The position numbers were made by a program, and so were the translations under genes. Below, in pieces: positions 17,898 through 29,050 of a stretch of DNA of 64,000 nt (within the stretch, counting starts at the first letter, position 1; every line of letters starts with the position of its first letter). This stretch comes from Liquorilactobacillus capillatus DSM 19910 (GTDB lineage: Bacteria > Bacillota > Bacilli > Lactobacillales > Lactobacillaceae). Under the pieces are notes generated by a model, which had not been told where the DNA came from, ran no database searches, and worked only from the letters and a program-made list of their open reading frames with translations. Location of the stretch: positions 176,577 to 240,576 of the forward strand of contig NZ_AZEF01000027.1 in the NCBI RefSeq assembly GCF_001434915.1, read 5' to 3'.

Positions 17898-18791
17898 CTA
17901 CTCCTTGTCTGTCACTTTATGTGCAATAATTGAAACCCACTTCCCATCAGTTGCGATCTGATCAATGATCAAACCTTCTTTCAAGATCGCTTCCTGCAAA
18001 ACATCCTTTTTAGCTGCAATAATTCCCGAAGCAATAAAATAACCGTTTTCTTTTAAGTGTGCTGGAACCTGTGGCAAAAGTGCCAGTAAAACTTCTGGTA
18101 GAACATTTGCGGCGATGAGATCAACACAGGTGTTTATCCCTTTTAATAAATCATTACGCCTAATACTGATTCCTGTCGCAAAAGGATTTAGTTCGATATT
18201 TTGACGAGCAGATGTAAGAGCATCCTCCGTAATATCAAATGCCTGAATTGGCCCCGCACCTAAAGCTTTAGCAGCTAAACTTAAGACTCCTGACCCAGTC
18301 CCAACATCAATCATCGTCTCGCTGCCTCTGATAACATCTTCTAATGCACGTAAAGCTAAAACAGTCGTTGGATGTGTCCCTGTACCAAAAGCCTTTCCCG
18401 GATTAAGCCTGATTACTTTCTCCTCTGACTGTTCGGAGCGGTACTGCTCCCATGAGGGGACAATCGTCAGATAACGCGTTATCCGTGTAGCATGATAATA
18501 TTTTTCCCACTGATCAGACCATTGTTCTTTGATATCTTTTAAACTAAGTATAACTTTACCTGGTTCCAGTCCAAATTTTCGTAACTCCTCAACTTTGTTT
18601 CTTATGATCGTTATTCTTGTAGCAATATGCTGTTCACTTTTGAAATAACCGCTCAAACTTACACCAGTCAGTTGCCCTTGAAGATCCTGCTCATTATTTT
18701 TTATTCCAGCAGCACCCTCTTCAATTAAAATATTTTCAACTGCCGCTCGAACTTCATTTGAACTTGTAATCGTTAACTCTTCCCACTCCAC
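17898..18791 (-). CDS. prmA: Ribosomal protein L11 methyltransferase
   Basis: 297 residues. The SAM-binding MIDVGTGSGVLSLAAKALGA is near residue 165, preceded by the PrmA-specific LNPGKAFGTGTHPTT and followed by DLIAANVLPEVL. It trimethylates L11. In Bacillus prmA-rsmE follow dnaJ; here they are uncoupled from the heat-shock operon and lie beside rel. Confidence 0.94.
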   Translation of the reverse strand: MEWEELTITSSNEVRAAVENILIEEGAAGIKNNEQDLQGQLTGVSLSGYFKSEQHIATRITIIRNKVEELRKFGLEPGKVILSLKDIKEQWSDQWEKYYHATRITRYLTIVPSWEQYRSEQSEEKVIRLNPGKAFGTGTHPTTVLALRALEDVIRGSETMIDVGTGSGVLSLAAKALGAGPIQAFDITEDALTSARQNIELNPFATGISIRRNDLLKGINTCVDLIAANVLPEVLLALLPQVPAHLKENGYFIASGIIAAKKDVLQEAILKEGLIIDQIATDGKWVSIIAHKVTDKE

Positions 18792-18820
18792 TTTTTTTCC
18801 TCCACCATTATTAATCAGAT

Positions 18821-19306
18821 CTAGTATTTTGGGTATAATAAGCGTTCTGTTTGTCCGTTTATAGTCTGTTGTAAGATCTTTTGATATTCCTCATCAGACC
18901 ATTCAAGTTCAAAAACATCCGCATCTTCATTATTTAAGAAGTCCAACAGATCAGATTCACCATTATCAAGTACAATCTGCAAATAAGTAAAGAATGCTTT
19001 TCCTTGTGCTACTGACCAGCCCTTTTTACCATCAAATGGCAAACAGACTAAATAATCATTTTTAACCTGACTAGCATCAAACTTAGTTTGGTCATATAAC
19101 AAGATTGAATCAACAAATGTAATAATCGGCTCATCAGACTCAACTTCCTCCATATCCAAGATAATCTCTTGTGCCTTATTTTCCGCATAAAAAGTTAAAT
19201 CTAAGGTAAAGGTATGTTCTTCTTTTTGCCAAGATACTTCTAAGCTCCCATCAAAATCAAGTTTTTCTAAATTGGCATCTATAAAATCTAAAAGATTATT
19301 TTTCAT
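18821..19306 (-). CDS. DUF3013-like acidic protein
   Basis: 161 residues, strongly acidic, without membrane spans, starting MKNNLLDFIDANLEKLDFDG. It resembles the DUF3013 proteins found in Lactobacillales, which have no assigned role. It leads the prmA-rsmE group, 29 bases upstream, so translation or ribosome linkage is possible but is inferred from position only. Confidence 0.7.
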   Translation of the reverse strand: MKNNLLDFIDANLEKLDFDGSLEVSWQKEEHTFTLDLTFYAENKAQEIILDMEEVESDEPIITFVDSILLYDQTKFDASQVKNDYLVCLPFDGKKGWSVAQGKAFFTYLQIVLDNGESDLLDFLNNEDADVFELEWSDEEYQKILQQTINGQTERLLYPKY

Positions 19307-19524
19307 TTTGCCTACCGCCTTTTTCCATTATTCGATTATTCCGCTGTTTATTATACTATCAATTACTAGTTTTATACTTAGCATATTATATTTATTAACA
19401 ATAATTATATATCATACTTCATTATAAAGTAGCAATTCCTACAAACTAAAAATTGTCCTAACTAGTTTTGAGACCCGTTTTTTGCTAAAATCAGGGTGTG
19501 TTAAATTATCAGAGGAGGGTTTAA

Positions 19525-20490
19525 ATGTCAATTTCAAAGAAAAAAATGATCTTAGATCTAGACACCGGGGTTGATGATGCATTAGCGCTAGCATATGCTT
19601 TAGCTGATCCTGACTGTGACTTGATCGGAATTATCGGCTCTTACGGTAACGTCTACGTTGAACAAGGAGTTCAAAACAGTCTTGACTTACTAGCTTTATT
19701 AGGTGCAGATGATGTTCCTGTCTATCTCGGTGCACAACATGCTTTACATGTAGATGGTTTCAAAGTCTTACCTGTCAGCGCGCAGATTCACGGTGATAAC
19801 GGTGTTGCTAATTTACAATTACCAACTGCTAAACGTGGACCTGAAAAACAAAGTGGGATTGATTTTCTAATTGAAGCTGCACATAAATATAAAGATCAAT
19901 TGCTTTTTGTCCCTACTGGTCCTTTAACCAATCTAGCAGCTGCTCTTAAAAAAGATCCTACAATTGCTGATTTGATTGGACATGTCACACTGATGGGCGG
20001 AGCCTTGACTATTCCAGGTAATGTCAGTCCTGCTGCCGAAGCAAATATCCATCAAGACCCTGAAGCGGCTAACGAGGTCTTCCATACAGCACTCCCTCTA
20101 ACTATGGTTGGCCTTGATGTCACTACGAGGACACTGTTGACAAAACACGAAACCGCTTGTTGGCGAGCATTAAATACTAAGGCTGGCACAGTTTATGCAG
20201 ATCTAGTTAATTATTACATTGAAGCCTATAAAACAACCAACCCCCACCTCCACGGCTGCGCGCTCCATGACCCTTTAGCTGTCGGTGTGGCGATTGAACC
20301 AGCGCTAGTTGAGAAAATACGCCTCAACCTCAAAGTTGAGACCACCGCTCCCTTTGAAGGCCGAACAATAGGTGACGAAGCCAGGCTAAATGAGACCAAT
20401 ATTTCGACTGAAGTCGCTGTTAACGTTGACAAAAAAGCTTTCCTCGATAAATTTATGAATCGCCTGACACCTTTGTTTGCTGCGCACTAG
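19525..20490 (+). CDS. Nucleoside hydrolase (inosine-uridine preferring type)
   Basis: 321 residues. The calcium-binding LDLDTGVDDALALAYAL at the N-terminus is the DxDxxxDD signature of the nucleoside N-ribohydrolase family; LFVPTGPLTNLAAALKKDP, LMGGALTIPGNVSPAAEANI and HDPLAVG supply further active-site pieces. It salvages bases from nucleosides. GAGGAGGG lies before the ATG, and TGCTAAAAT about 30 bases upstream is a likely extended -10. Exact substrate preference is not evident. Confidence 0.92.
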   Translation: MSISKKKMILDLDTGVDDALALAYALADPDCDLIGIIGSYGNVYVEQGVQNSLDLLALLGADDVPVYLGAQHALHVDGFKVLPVSAQIHGDNGVANLQLPTAKRGPEKQSGIDFLIEAAHKYKDQLLFVPTGPLTNLAAALKKDPTIADLIGHVTLMGGALTIPGNVSPAAEANIHQDPEAANEVFHTALPLTMVGLDVTTRTLLTKHETACWRALNTKAGTVYADLVNYYIEAYKTTNPHLHGCALHDPLAVGVAIEPALVEKIRLNLKVETTAPFEGRTIGDEARLNETNISTEVAVNVDKKAFLDKFMNRLTPLFAAH

Positions 20491-20507
20491 ACTAAGAAGG
20501 TAAAAAA

Positions 20508-20858
20508 ATGAAATATATTGGAATTCTTTTATACGTTTTTTGGCTTCTTCTGTTGCTACATCGTTATGCTAGGACACCCAAAGAAGGCCCCTTCTCATAC
20601 AGAAAGACCTTTTTTGGAGGTTTAACTTGGTATCGTAATATCCGTAATCTTATTTTAATTATTGCACTTTTTATTATTGAACTATTTTTACCACTCAAGT
20701 TGCTTTATCTGTTATTTCTGATTACTAGTGTAGTTATTCTTGCAATTTGCATTAATAATCTGCGTATGCGTATTGGATCCCTTTTACCCACACTCTTCGT
20801 TTTTTTTATTGGAATTGGCATGTTAAGCCTCGCTAGTGTTTTTGTTTTTAACCTATAA
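20508..20858 (+). CDS. Membrane protein, unknown function
   Basis: 116 residues with about four hydrophobic spans (3-19, 45-60, 62-82, 92-114). I do not recognise a family. It starts 17 bases after the nucleoside hydrolase and ends at a terminator, so the two form one unit; a link to nucleoside uptake is only a guess from position. Confidence 0.65.
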   Translation: MKYIGILLYVFWLLLLLHRYARTPKEGPFSYRKTFFGGLTWYRNIRNLILIIALFIIELFLPLKLLYLLFLITSVVILAICINNLRMRIGSLLPTLFVFFIGIGMLSLASVFVFNL

Positions 20859-20875
20859 TTATAAATTTTTTTGAC

Positions 20876-20910
20876 AAAAGTCGTTTTTTAGTAAACAAAC
20901 GGCTTTTTTT
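20876..20910 (+). terminator. Terminator after the nucleoside hydrolase unit
   Basis: AGTCGTTT (20879-20886) pairs with AAACGGCT (20897-20904, one G-U), followed by T7. Confidence 0.75.
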
Positions 20911-21231
20911 GCTGTATGCAAAAATATATATTGCATTACGCAAAATACCTATTAATAAGTATTTGCTTTAATTTATTAACAGTCAGCTGCTTTCAGGTAA
21001 TCAATATTTAAACAACCTATTTACATAAATAAACTGTAGTTAAAATTAAAATTAGTATGTGTAAAACCAAATTACATCGCAGCCTTTATCTACCTTTTAA
21101 ACAATAATTATTCCCATTTAAAAACTTAGAAAACAGTTTAGTTGCATTTTTGATTCAATTTACCCTATGATAGTGATAAGAAATGATAGCGCTCTTAAAA
21201 CTATCATTCCTTTTTAAAGGGAGGTGACCAA
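20911..21231 (+). promoter_or_regulatory. gls24 operon regulatory region
   Basis: An AT-rich 320-base stretch without a gene. A near-perfect 22-base palindrome is at 20943-20964 (AAATAC/GTATTT ends). A sigma-A promoter is TTGCAT (21142-21147), 18 bases, TATGAT (21166-21171). Downstream, AATGATAG (21182-21189) and CTATCATT (21201-21208) form an 8-bp hairpin followed by CCTTTTT, which may act as an attenuator or operator. The ribosome site AAAGGGAGG follows. Confidence 0.6.
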
Positions 21232-21372
21232 ATGGATACATTAAAGTCGATTTTTAAATTTATGTTAGCTAGTACACTTGTAGTAGGTGGTCTTTTAATT
21301 GGCGGAACAATTTTTGCCGCTAAGGGAATTGATACTCTGGGTGATAAACTGCGCAAAAAGATCCACCATTAA
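21232..21372 (+). CDS. 46-residue single-span membrane peptide, first gene of gls24 operon
   Basis: Short ORF beginning MDTLKSIFKFMLASTL and ending DKLRKKIHH. One hydrophobic span (about residues 9-30, Gly-rich VVGGLLIGGTIFAA) is flanked by a basic C-terminus. A strong AAAGGGAGGTGACC ribosome site precedes the ATG, and the stop lies 30 bases before amaP. Position makes it a likely partner of the AmaP/Gls24 envelope complex. I do not recognise a named family. Confidence 0.75.
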   Translation: MDTLKSIFKFMLASTLVVGGLLIGGTIFAAKGIDTLGDKLRKKIHH

Positions 21373-21402
21373 TACAGAACTGTCATCCAAGGAGGTGGTG
21401 AA

Positions 21403-21954
21403 GTGCCGCTATGGAAAAAAATACTTGCCGTACTTATCGGTTTGAGCCTAATTGCTGCCGGTTTACTTGTTGTCTTTTACACTTACTATTCTGATCTAAG
21501 TATCCTCTATTCTTGGAACCATTGGCTGGAAGGCACTGAAAATGGGCAATTACTTTTACTTGGAAGTCAACTTATTGTGATCATAGTGGGTTTTATTATC
21601 CTAGCCTATGGTTTATTCAGTACCAATAATGCCAAACAATTAGTCATTTTCCAAGACCATACAAACAAGCTCGTAATTGATCGTTTGGCAGTTGAACGTA
21701 ACTTAAGACTAATTCTTTCACAGGAATATGAACTAGCAAATATCGACGTTAAGATTCACCTTTTGAGAAATAAAAAGGCAGCTATTGTCAGAATTACAGG
21801 CAAGTTGATTAGTACAACTGATATAGATATTTTGGAAAAAGATATTGCTGCAACTATTCAAACTAATCTAAAACAAATCTTAAATATTGATTTAAAACAC
21901 CTTACTTTAAAGCTGACTCCTTACCATGACGGCGATAAAGTAACAGTTATATGA
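21403..21954 (+). CDS. amaP: Alkaline shock response membrane anchor protein AmaP
   Basis: 183 residues. Two membrane spans (about 5-26 and 48-70) are followed by a soluble domain, the layout of AmaP, which anchors Asp23/Gls24 to the membrane. The start is GTG after AAGGAGGTGG. It lies inside a four-gene operon with DUF2273 and gls24 family genes, the composition reported for staphylococcal and enterococcal alkaline-stress operons. Confidence 0.85.
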   Translation: MPLWKKILAVLIGLSLIAAGLLVVFYTYYSDLSILYSWNHWLEGTENGQLLLLGSQLIVIIVGFIILAYGLFSTNNAKQLVIFQDHTNKLVIDRLAVERNLRLILSQEYELANIDVKIHLLRNKKAAIVRITGKLISTTDIDILEKDIAATIQTNLKQILNIDLKHLTLKLTPYHDGDKVTVI

Positions 21955-21967
21955 AGGAGGGAGGTCT

Positions 21968-22159
21968 ATGAAGTTAAGTTATATTGGAGCCCTGCTCGGG
22001 TTCTTGGTTACTTTCAGTTGGATTTTCTTTGGTTTTTGGAAAATGGTCCTAATTCTAGCTGCTATTCTCATTGGGAGTGCACTCGGTGCTTGGCTTGATT
22101 TACAAGGGATCACTTTAAAAGGAATGCTTATAAAACTACTAGATAAGTTAACTAATTAG
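21968..22159 (+). CDS. DUF2273 family small membrane protein
   Basis: 63 residues with two closely spaced hydrophobic spans (about 4-22 and 26-42), then a short amphipathic tail (LKGMLIKLLDKLTN). Small proteins of this type regularly sit between amaP and gls24/asp23. AAGGAGGGAGG precedes the ATG; the next gene begins 11 bases later. Confidence 0.8.
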   Translation: MKLSYIGALLGFLVTFSWIFFGFWKMVLILAAILIGSALGAWLDLQGITLKGMLIKLLDKLTN

Positions 22160-22170
22160 GAGGAAAAATA

Positions 22171-22563
22171 ATGGTTGAAAATAAAAATGCTGAACAATTA
22201 AAAACAAAGCTAACTTTTGATGATCAAGTTATTAAGAAAATTGCAGGTATCACAACTAACCAAGTGGATGGGATCATCTCCCTTGATGGTAACGTCTTCA
22301 CTGAACTAACTGACCGCCTAACTCCTGGTTCAGATTCTACCAAGGGGATTGCCGCAGATGTTGGTGAACAACAAGTTGCACTTAAATTAGAAGCAACTAT
22401 CGAGTATGGTAAGAATGCTACTCAAATTTTTAGAGAAGTTCTTAGTAAAGTACGACAAGCCTTAACCGAAATGACCGGTTTAACTTTAGTCGAATTTGAA
22501 TTGCATATCAATGATGTTAAAACTCGTGCTGAGATGAAAAATGAAAACAGCGCAAAAGAATAA
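22171..22563 (+). CDS. Asp23/Gls24 family envelope stress response protein
   Basis: 130 residues with the Asp23 domain: FDDQVIKKIAGITTNQVDGIISLDG, then EATIEYGKNATQIFREVLSKV and a conserved C-terminal beta element (VEFELHINDVKT). Gls24/Asp23 proteins are abundant membrane-associated factors in the cell envelope stress response, anchored by AmaP. A second, more distant family member is at 62595-63023. Confidence 0.92.
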   Translation: MVENKNAEQLKTKLTFDDQVIKKIAGITTNQVDGIISLDGNVFTELTDRLTPGSDSTKGIAADVGEQQVALKLEATIEYGKNATQIFREVLSKVRQALTEMTGLTLVEFELHINDVKTRAEMKNENSAKE

Positions 22564-22583
22564 TAATTTGGAGCTGTATAAGG

Positions 22584-22640
22584 ACCTCCCCTAATTTCTT
22601 ACGGCTAGATGTGCTGTAATCCTTTCGGGAGGTTTATTTT
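22584..22640 (+). terminator. Possible terminator after gls24
   Basis: ACCTCCC (22584-22590) pairs with GGGAGGT (22627-22633) across a long loop, followed by TTATTTT. The loop is longer than usual, so confidence is moderate. Confidence 0.5.
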
Positions 22641-22725
22641 AGTCTTACCGCCTACTCTAAAACAAGCATTATCTTTTTTCGAATCATTAGCTAGCAAATA
22701 TTTTTAAGCTTAAGGAGATGTCAAC

Positions 22726-23199
22726 ATGTCAATTTATAACTTTGAGGTAACCCTTGAAAACGGTGAATCATATCGTTTAGAGCGCTATCAGGGGCACCCT
22801 TTACTGATCGTGAACACAGCAACTAAGTGTGGACTCGCTCCGCAATTCAAAAAGCTTGAACAATTATATCAAACCTATCAAGATAAAGGCTTAGTAGTTC
22901 TAGGCTTTCCTTCAAATCAATTTCACCAAGAATTAGCCGATAGTCACGAAGCAGCCGTAGCTTGTCAAACAACTTACGGAGTTACTTTTCCTATGCACCA
23001 AATTAATGATGTTAATGGTTCTAAAGCCCTTCCCTTATTTAAATATTTAACGACTCAGGAAAGCGGTATAGTCAATAAAGCAATTAAATGGAATTTCACT
23101 AAATTTTTAATTGATAAACATGGTGAAGTCATCAAACGTTATGCTCCAACCACAGATCCTTTGAAAATTGCTCCCGCACTCGATCAGCTATTTCAATAG
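22726..23199 (+). CDS. Glutathione peroxidase family protein (Cys type)
   Basis: 157 residues. The peroxidatic Cys is in NTATKCGLAPQF (replacing selenocysteine), with the catalytic Gln in GFPSNQF and Trp in KWNFTKFLID. These enzymes reduce peroxides, in bacteria often with thioredoxin rather than glutathione. AAGGAG precedes the ATG. It stands alone between the gls24 operon and its own terminator; both neighbours are stress functions. Confidence 0.94.
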   Translation: MSIYNFEVTLENGESYRLERYQGHPLLIVNTATKCGLAPQFKKLEQLYQTYQDKGLVVLGFPSNQFHQELADSHEAAVACQTTYGVTFPMHQINDVNGSKALPLFKYLTTQESGIVNKAIKWNFTKFLIDKHGEVIKRYAPTTDPLKIAPALDQLFQ

Positions 23200-23321
23200 T
23201 ACTTTTTTTAACTTAATTGATTAATAAATTACTCATTAATATAATTTTTTTGTTCTTTAGTCTTGTAATTCGTATACCGACATACTATACTTTAATTGTT
23301 AGTTAATTGCTATCTAACACT

Positions 23322-23360
23322 AGGCTATGAGTGGGGTTGCTCATTGCCTTTTTTATTTTA
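23322..23360 (+). terminator. Terminator after glutathione peroxidase gene
   Basis: AGGC-t-ATGAG (23322-23331) pairs with CTCAT-t-GCCT (23340-23349), followed by TTTTTTATTTT. The rest of 23200-23601 is AT-rich and shows a second weak hairpin near 23445-23485 (AAGAGG/CCTCTT), with no credible gene. Confidence 0.75.
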
Positions 23361-23601
23361 TTGTAAAAGTGAGATTTTCACTTATTATTTATATCCGCGC
23401 GACTAACTTATATTTTTTATTGCTCACACTAATAGACGATAATAAAAAGAGGCTGGTCAAAACTTACTTTGCCCTAAACCTCTTGCTTATTTCATATAAA
23501 ATAATCTCTAACTAACCTCGTATGATTGTTCCACCAAACAACGATCTTCATAGCGTCTAATTAGAACTCATACCCAACTAAATCAATACTTTTACTCATA
23601 T

Positions 23602-23868
23602 TTAATGTAGCGAGGTAATAAAAGTAATCAGTCCAAAAAATATTCCTGGAAAATTAGCCCAAAAGACTGGCCAATCGCGGTTCATTTTAAAATAGGCATA
23701 AACACACCAAAATGTACAGTTAAGCGCCGCTACTAACGGCTGAATCGGATTACCATAATTACCTTGTAAATTGTTCATAATCTGTGGAATGTAAGAAACA
23801 TACATTAGTACCGCTAATACGGTTGCTACTCTGCCTAGAATTTGAATAAACCTTGCTTCCTGCTTCAA
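23602..23868 (-). CDS. SemiSWEET-type sugar transporter
   Basis: 88 residues with three membrane spans, the size of a bacterial SemiSWEET. The PQ motif is in LMYVSYIPQIM, followed by LVAALNCTFWCVYAYFK and a third helix with WPVFWANFPGIFFGL. Members form dimers that move small sugars through the membrane. The start is TTG after AGGAGG. It follows lepA by 46 bases on the same strand. Confidence 0.85.
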   Translation of the reverse strand: MKQEARFIQILGRVATVLAVLMYVSYIPQIMNNLQGNYGNPIQPLVAALNCTFWCVYAYFKMNRDWPVFWANFPGIFFGLITFITSLH

Positions 23869-23914
23869 AAAAGAACCTCCTCAGGCTTTCATCTTATTCG
23901 ACTTACTATTTTAT

Positions 23915-25741
23915 TTATTGCTCTTCATCCGTCTTTAACACAGCCATAAAGGCCTCTTGGGGTACTTCAACTGTTCCAACAGCCTTCATCCGTTTTTTAC
24001 CACGCTTTTGCTTTTCTAACAACTTAGCACGTCTATCAGGATCACCCGTGTGAATTTTAGCTGTTACATCTTTACGGTAAGCTTTGATATTAGTTCGTGC
24101 GACTATTTTTGCACCAATCGCAGCTTGAATTGGTACCTCAAAGTTCTGTCGCGGAATAATTTTTTTCAAGCGCGATGCAATCGTTCGACCGCGTTCTGCT
24201 GAAAACTGTCGGTGTGAGATAAAACTCAGCGCGTCAACCTTAGCTCCATTCAGTAAAATATCTATTTTGACTAAATCACTAGGTCTTGTTCCATCAACTT
24301 CATAATCAAGTGATGCGTACCCGCGTGTACTTGATTTCAGTTTATCAAAGAAATCAAAGATAATTTCTGATAAAGGCATCTCATAAATAACGTTCACACG
24401 GTAATCATCTAGGTAATCCATTGTTAAAAAATTACCACGTTTACGTTGACATAACTCCATTACTGCACCTACGTAATCATTGGGAACCATAATCGTTGCT
24501 TTTACAAATGGTTCATTGATTTGCTTAATACTAGAAACCTCTGGCATTGAGGCTGGATTATCAACTTTTTTATGTGTTCCATCTGTTAACTCGACATCAT
24601 AGGTTACAGATGGTGCTGTTGTAATCAGATCCATATTAAACTCACGCTCAAGCCGTTCTTGCACCACATCCATATGCAATAACCCTAAAAAGCCACAACG
24701 AAAACCAAAACCTAACGCCTGGGATGTTTCAGGTTCAAATTCTAGAGCCGCATCATTTAACTGTAGCTTTTCCAAAGCTTCACGCAGATCGTTATATTTT
24801 GCATTATCAGTTGGATACAAACCAGAATAGACCATTGGGATCATCTCACGATAGCCCTCAAGTGCTTTTTCTGCTGGATGAGCTACGTTCGTAATAGTAT
24901 CCCCAACACGTGTATCTTGAATATCCTTGATGCTGGCTGTTAGATAGCCTACATCACCGGCAATCAAAATATCCCGCTTAAGTGGCTTGGGTGAATTAAC
25001 GCCAACTTCAGTAACCTCATATTCAGTTTGAGTATTCATTAACCGAATTCGATCGCCAGGCTTTACCATGCCCTCAAAAACCCGAATACTCAAGACAACA
25101 CCCCGATAGTCATCATAAACTGAATCAAAAATCAATGCTTTGAGCGGTGCATCCAATTGACCCGTCGGTGCAGGAACCTCACTAACTACTTTTTCAAGAA
25201 TTTCTTCAATCCCGATTCCTCTTTTAGCACTAGCAAGAACTGCACCTGATGCATCGAGCCCAATAACATCCTCAATTTCCTGCCGAACTTCTTCTGGACG
25301 AGCAGAAGGAAGATCGATTTTATTAATAACCGGAATAATTTCAAGGTCATCATCAATGGCTAAGTAAACATTAGCCAAGGTCTGGGCTTCAACTCCTTGC
25401 GCAGCATCGACAACTAGGACTGCACCTTCGCAGGCAGCCAGACTCCGTGAAACCTCATACGAAAAATCAACATGTCCTGGAGTATCAATTAAATGAAAAA
25501 TATACATTTCTCCGTTTTTAGCATGATAATGCAATTCAACTGCATTTAATTTGATCGTTATCCCACGTTCTCTCTCAAGCTCCATCGAGTCTAAAAGCTG
25601 ATTTTTCATTTCACGTTTCGAAACGGTGTCAGTCATTTCAAGAATACGATCAGCTAAGGTTGATTTACCATGATCAATATGTGCAACAATGGAAAAATTG
25701 CGAATGTGTTTTTGACGCTCTTTCATTTTTTCAATATCCAT
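23915..25741 (-). CDS. lepA: Elongation factor 4 (LepA)
   Basis: 608 residues, full length. G domain near the N-terminus: [18 protein letters not shown] (G1), DTPGHVDF (G3) and VINKIDLP (G4). The LepA-specific C-terminal domain is complete, ending in [26 protein letters not shown]4 is a ribosomal GTPase thought to back-translocate or assist ribosomes under stress. In Bacillus lepA lies upstream of hrcA; here it lies downstream of dnaJ. Confidence 0.97.
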   Translation of the reverse strand: MDIEKMKERQKHIRNFSIVAHIDHGKSTLADRILEMTDTVSKREMKNQLLDSMELERERGITIKLNAVELHYHAKNGEMYIFHLIDTPGHVDFSYEVSRSLAACEGAVLVVDAAQGVEAQTLANVYLAIDDDLEIIPVINKIDLPSARPEEVRQEIEDVIGLDASGAVLASAKRGIGIEEILEKVVSEVPAPTGQLDAPLKALIFDSVYDDYRGVVLSIRVFEGMVKPGDRIRLMNTQTEYEVTEVGVNSPKPLKRDILIAGDVGYLTASIKDIQDTRVGDTITNVAHPAEKALEGYREMIPMVYSGLYPTDNAKYNDLREALEKLQLNDAALEFEPETSQALGFGFRCGFLGLLHMDVVQERLEREFNMDLITTAPSVTYDVELTDGTHKKVDNPASMPEVSSIKQINEPFVKATIMVPNDYVGAVMELCQRKRGNFLTMDYLDDYRVNVIYEMPLSEIIFDFFDKLKSSTRGYASLDYEVDGTRPSDLVKIDILLNGAKVDALSFISHRQFSAERGRTIASRLKKIIPRQNFEVPIQAAIGAKIVARTNIKAYRKDVTAKIHTGDPDRRAKLLEKQKRGKKRMKAVGTVEVPQEAFMAVLKTDEEQ

Positions 25742-25855
25742 TCGTATTTCCTACTTTCTCTCAATCAAATAAGATTAATAAACTAAATTCAATTATACCA
25801 ACGGTAGCATCTAAATACAATTAGGCTTGTTTTTACATCCACAATAAAACCTAAT

Positions 25856-25900
25856 AAAGAGCCCTGAAATATCCTCGCAACAGGACACTCAAGACTCTTT
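25856..25900 (-). terminator. Probable terminator after dnaJ
   Basis: Interrupted stem AAAGAG/CTCTTT with inner TGA/TCA and TCCT/AGGA pairs; on the reverse strand it is followed by CTCTTTATTAGG. The U tract is modest. Confidence 0.5.
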
Positions 25901-25914
25901 AATTTAAGTTGAGA

Positions 25915-27054
25915 CTATCGTCTTTTACGCTTCTTTAGTTTTTCAAAAAAAGATTCCTCACCCGTAACTTCTTCACCACTAGCTTCTGCAAAAGCCTTTA
26001 AAGCCTCTTTCTGCTTCTGGTTAAGATTCTTAGGTGTTTTCACCTTCACAGTCACATGTTCATCGCCATTACCATCGCTGCGTAACTTAGGTGCACCTTT
26101 ACCGCGAAGTCTAAACGTCGTTTCCGTCTGTGTTCCGGCCGGGATCTTCATCTTAACATCCCCATGCACCGTCGTAACCATTACTTCGTCTCCCAATGTC
26201 GCCTGAACGAAACTGATTGGTAAATTAAAGTAAATTTCAGATCCTTCACGTTCAAAGGTCTTACTTGGTTTAACATTGAAGACAATATACAAATCGCCGT
26301 ACGGCCCACCATTTTCACCAGCTTCTCCTTGACCTTGCAGACGCATTTGATTACCGTCTTCAACGCCAGCTGGAATATTAACTTCGACTTTGTGTTTTTC
26401 ACGAGTAATACCTTCACCACCGCAAGTTGAACATTTTTCTTTAATAATCTTGCCCTTGCCATGGCAAACATCACACTCTTGCTGGGTCATTACACGACCC
26501 AACGGTGTTTGACGAGCGACTTGGATAACTCCTGTACCGTTACACTTCGAACAAGTCTCGACTGCTGTTCCTTTTTTAGCACCGCTGCCGTTACAAGTCT
26601 TACATACCGCACTGCGGGTGTATTCAATACTTGTTTTCTTTCCAAAAACTGCTTCTTCAAATGTAAGTGTCATCTCATACTGCAAATCTCTTCCTTGACG
26701 TGGTGCATTTCGTGAACGTGATGAAGCACCGCCACCAAAAAAGGAGCTAAAAATATCTTCAAAACCGCCAGCGCCGCCACCAAAATCACTAAAGCCGCCA
26801 AAGCCACCAGCACCACCGCCAAAGCCCTGCTGTCCGCCAGTTGAACCATACTGATCATACTGTGCTTTTTTCTGCGGATCACTTAAGATTTCGTATGCCT
26901 CATTGACCTCTTTGAACTTTTGTTCTGCACCTGGTTCCTTATTTAAATCAGGATGATATTTCTTCGATAATTTTCGATATGCTTTCTTGATTTCAGCAGC
27001 AGAGGCATCTTTTGAAACACCTAAAGCCTCATATGGATCTCTGTTTTCTGCCAT
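25915..27054 (-). CDS. dnaJ: Chaperone protein DnaJ
   Basis: 379 residues of type I DnaJ. J domain (1-70) with KKYHPDLNK (HPD), a Gly/Phe-rich linker (about 72-115), four zinc-binding CxxCxG(x)G repeats ([32 protein letters not shown]), then the substrate-binding C-terminal region. It stimulates DnaK ATPase. A terminator-like hairpin separates it from dnaK, so its level may be set by readthrough. Confidence 0.97.
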   Translation of the reverse strand: MAENRDPYEALGVSKDASAAEIKKAYRKLSKKYHPDLNKEPGAEQKFKEVNEAYEILSDPQKKAQYDQYGSTGGQQGFGGGAGGFGGFSDFGGGAGGFEDIFSSFFGGGASSRSRNAPRQGRDLQYEMTLTFEEAVFGKKTSIEYTRSAVCKTCNGSGAKKGTAVETCSKCNGTGVIQVARQTPLGRVMTQQECDVCHGKGKIIKEKCSTCGGEGITREKHKVEVNIPAGVEDGNQMRLQGQGEAGENGGPYGDLYIVFNVKPSKTFEREGSEIYFNLPISFVQATLGDEVMVTTVHGDVKMKIPAGTQTETTFRLRGKGAPKLRSDGNGDEHVTVKVKTPKNLNQKQKEALKAFAEASGEEVTGEESFFEKLKKRKRR

Positions 27055-27120
27055 TTTTTTCCTCCAATAATATAATTAAGAAGTTTAACTAGAACTAGCG
27101 TACCATAAGCGATGATAAAT

Positions 27121-27155
27121 AAAAAGTCAAAGTCCAAACCGGCCTTTGACTTTTT
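27121..27155 (-). terminator. Hairpin terminator between dnaK and dnaJ
   Basis: AAAAAGTCAAAG (27121-27132) pairs exactly with CTTTGACTTTTT (27144-27155), with U5 on the reverse strand. It lies inside the hrcA-grpE-dnaK-dnaJ operon and probably gives partial termination. Confidence 0.75.
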
Positions 27156-27173
27156 ATTTATTTGTCCCTACGA

Positions 27174-29027
<1,854 letters not shown>

Positions 29028-29050
29028 TCAACCTCTTTTAATTTATTTTT

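Noticed and set aside
23327-23515. 62-residue hydrophobic ORF on the plus strand
   Set aside because: It begins inside the glutathione peroxidase terminator, lacks a clear ribosome site and has no recognisable family.
26461-27054. Possible low-complexity or repeat in dnaJ
   Set aside because: The Gly/Phe-rich linker and four zinc-finger repeats are normal parts of type I DnaJ.
27055-27120. Separate promoter for dnaJ
   Set aside because: A TATATT is present but no credible -35 at proper spacing, so partial readthrough from dnaK is the simpler reading.
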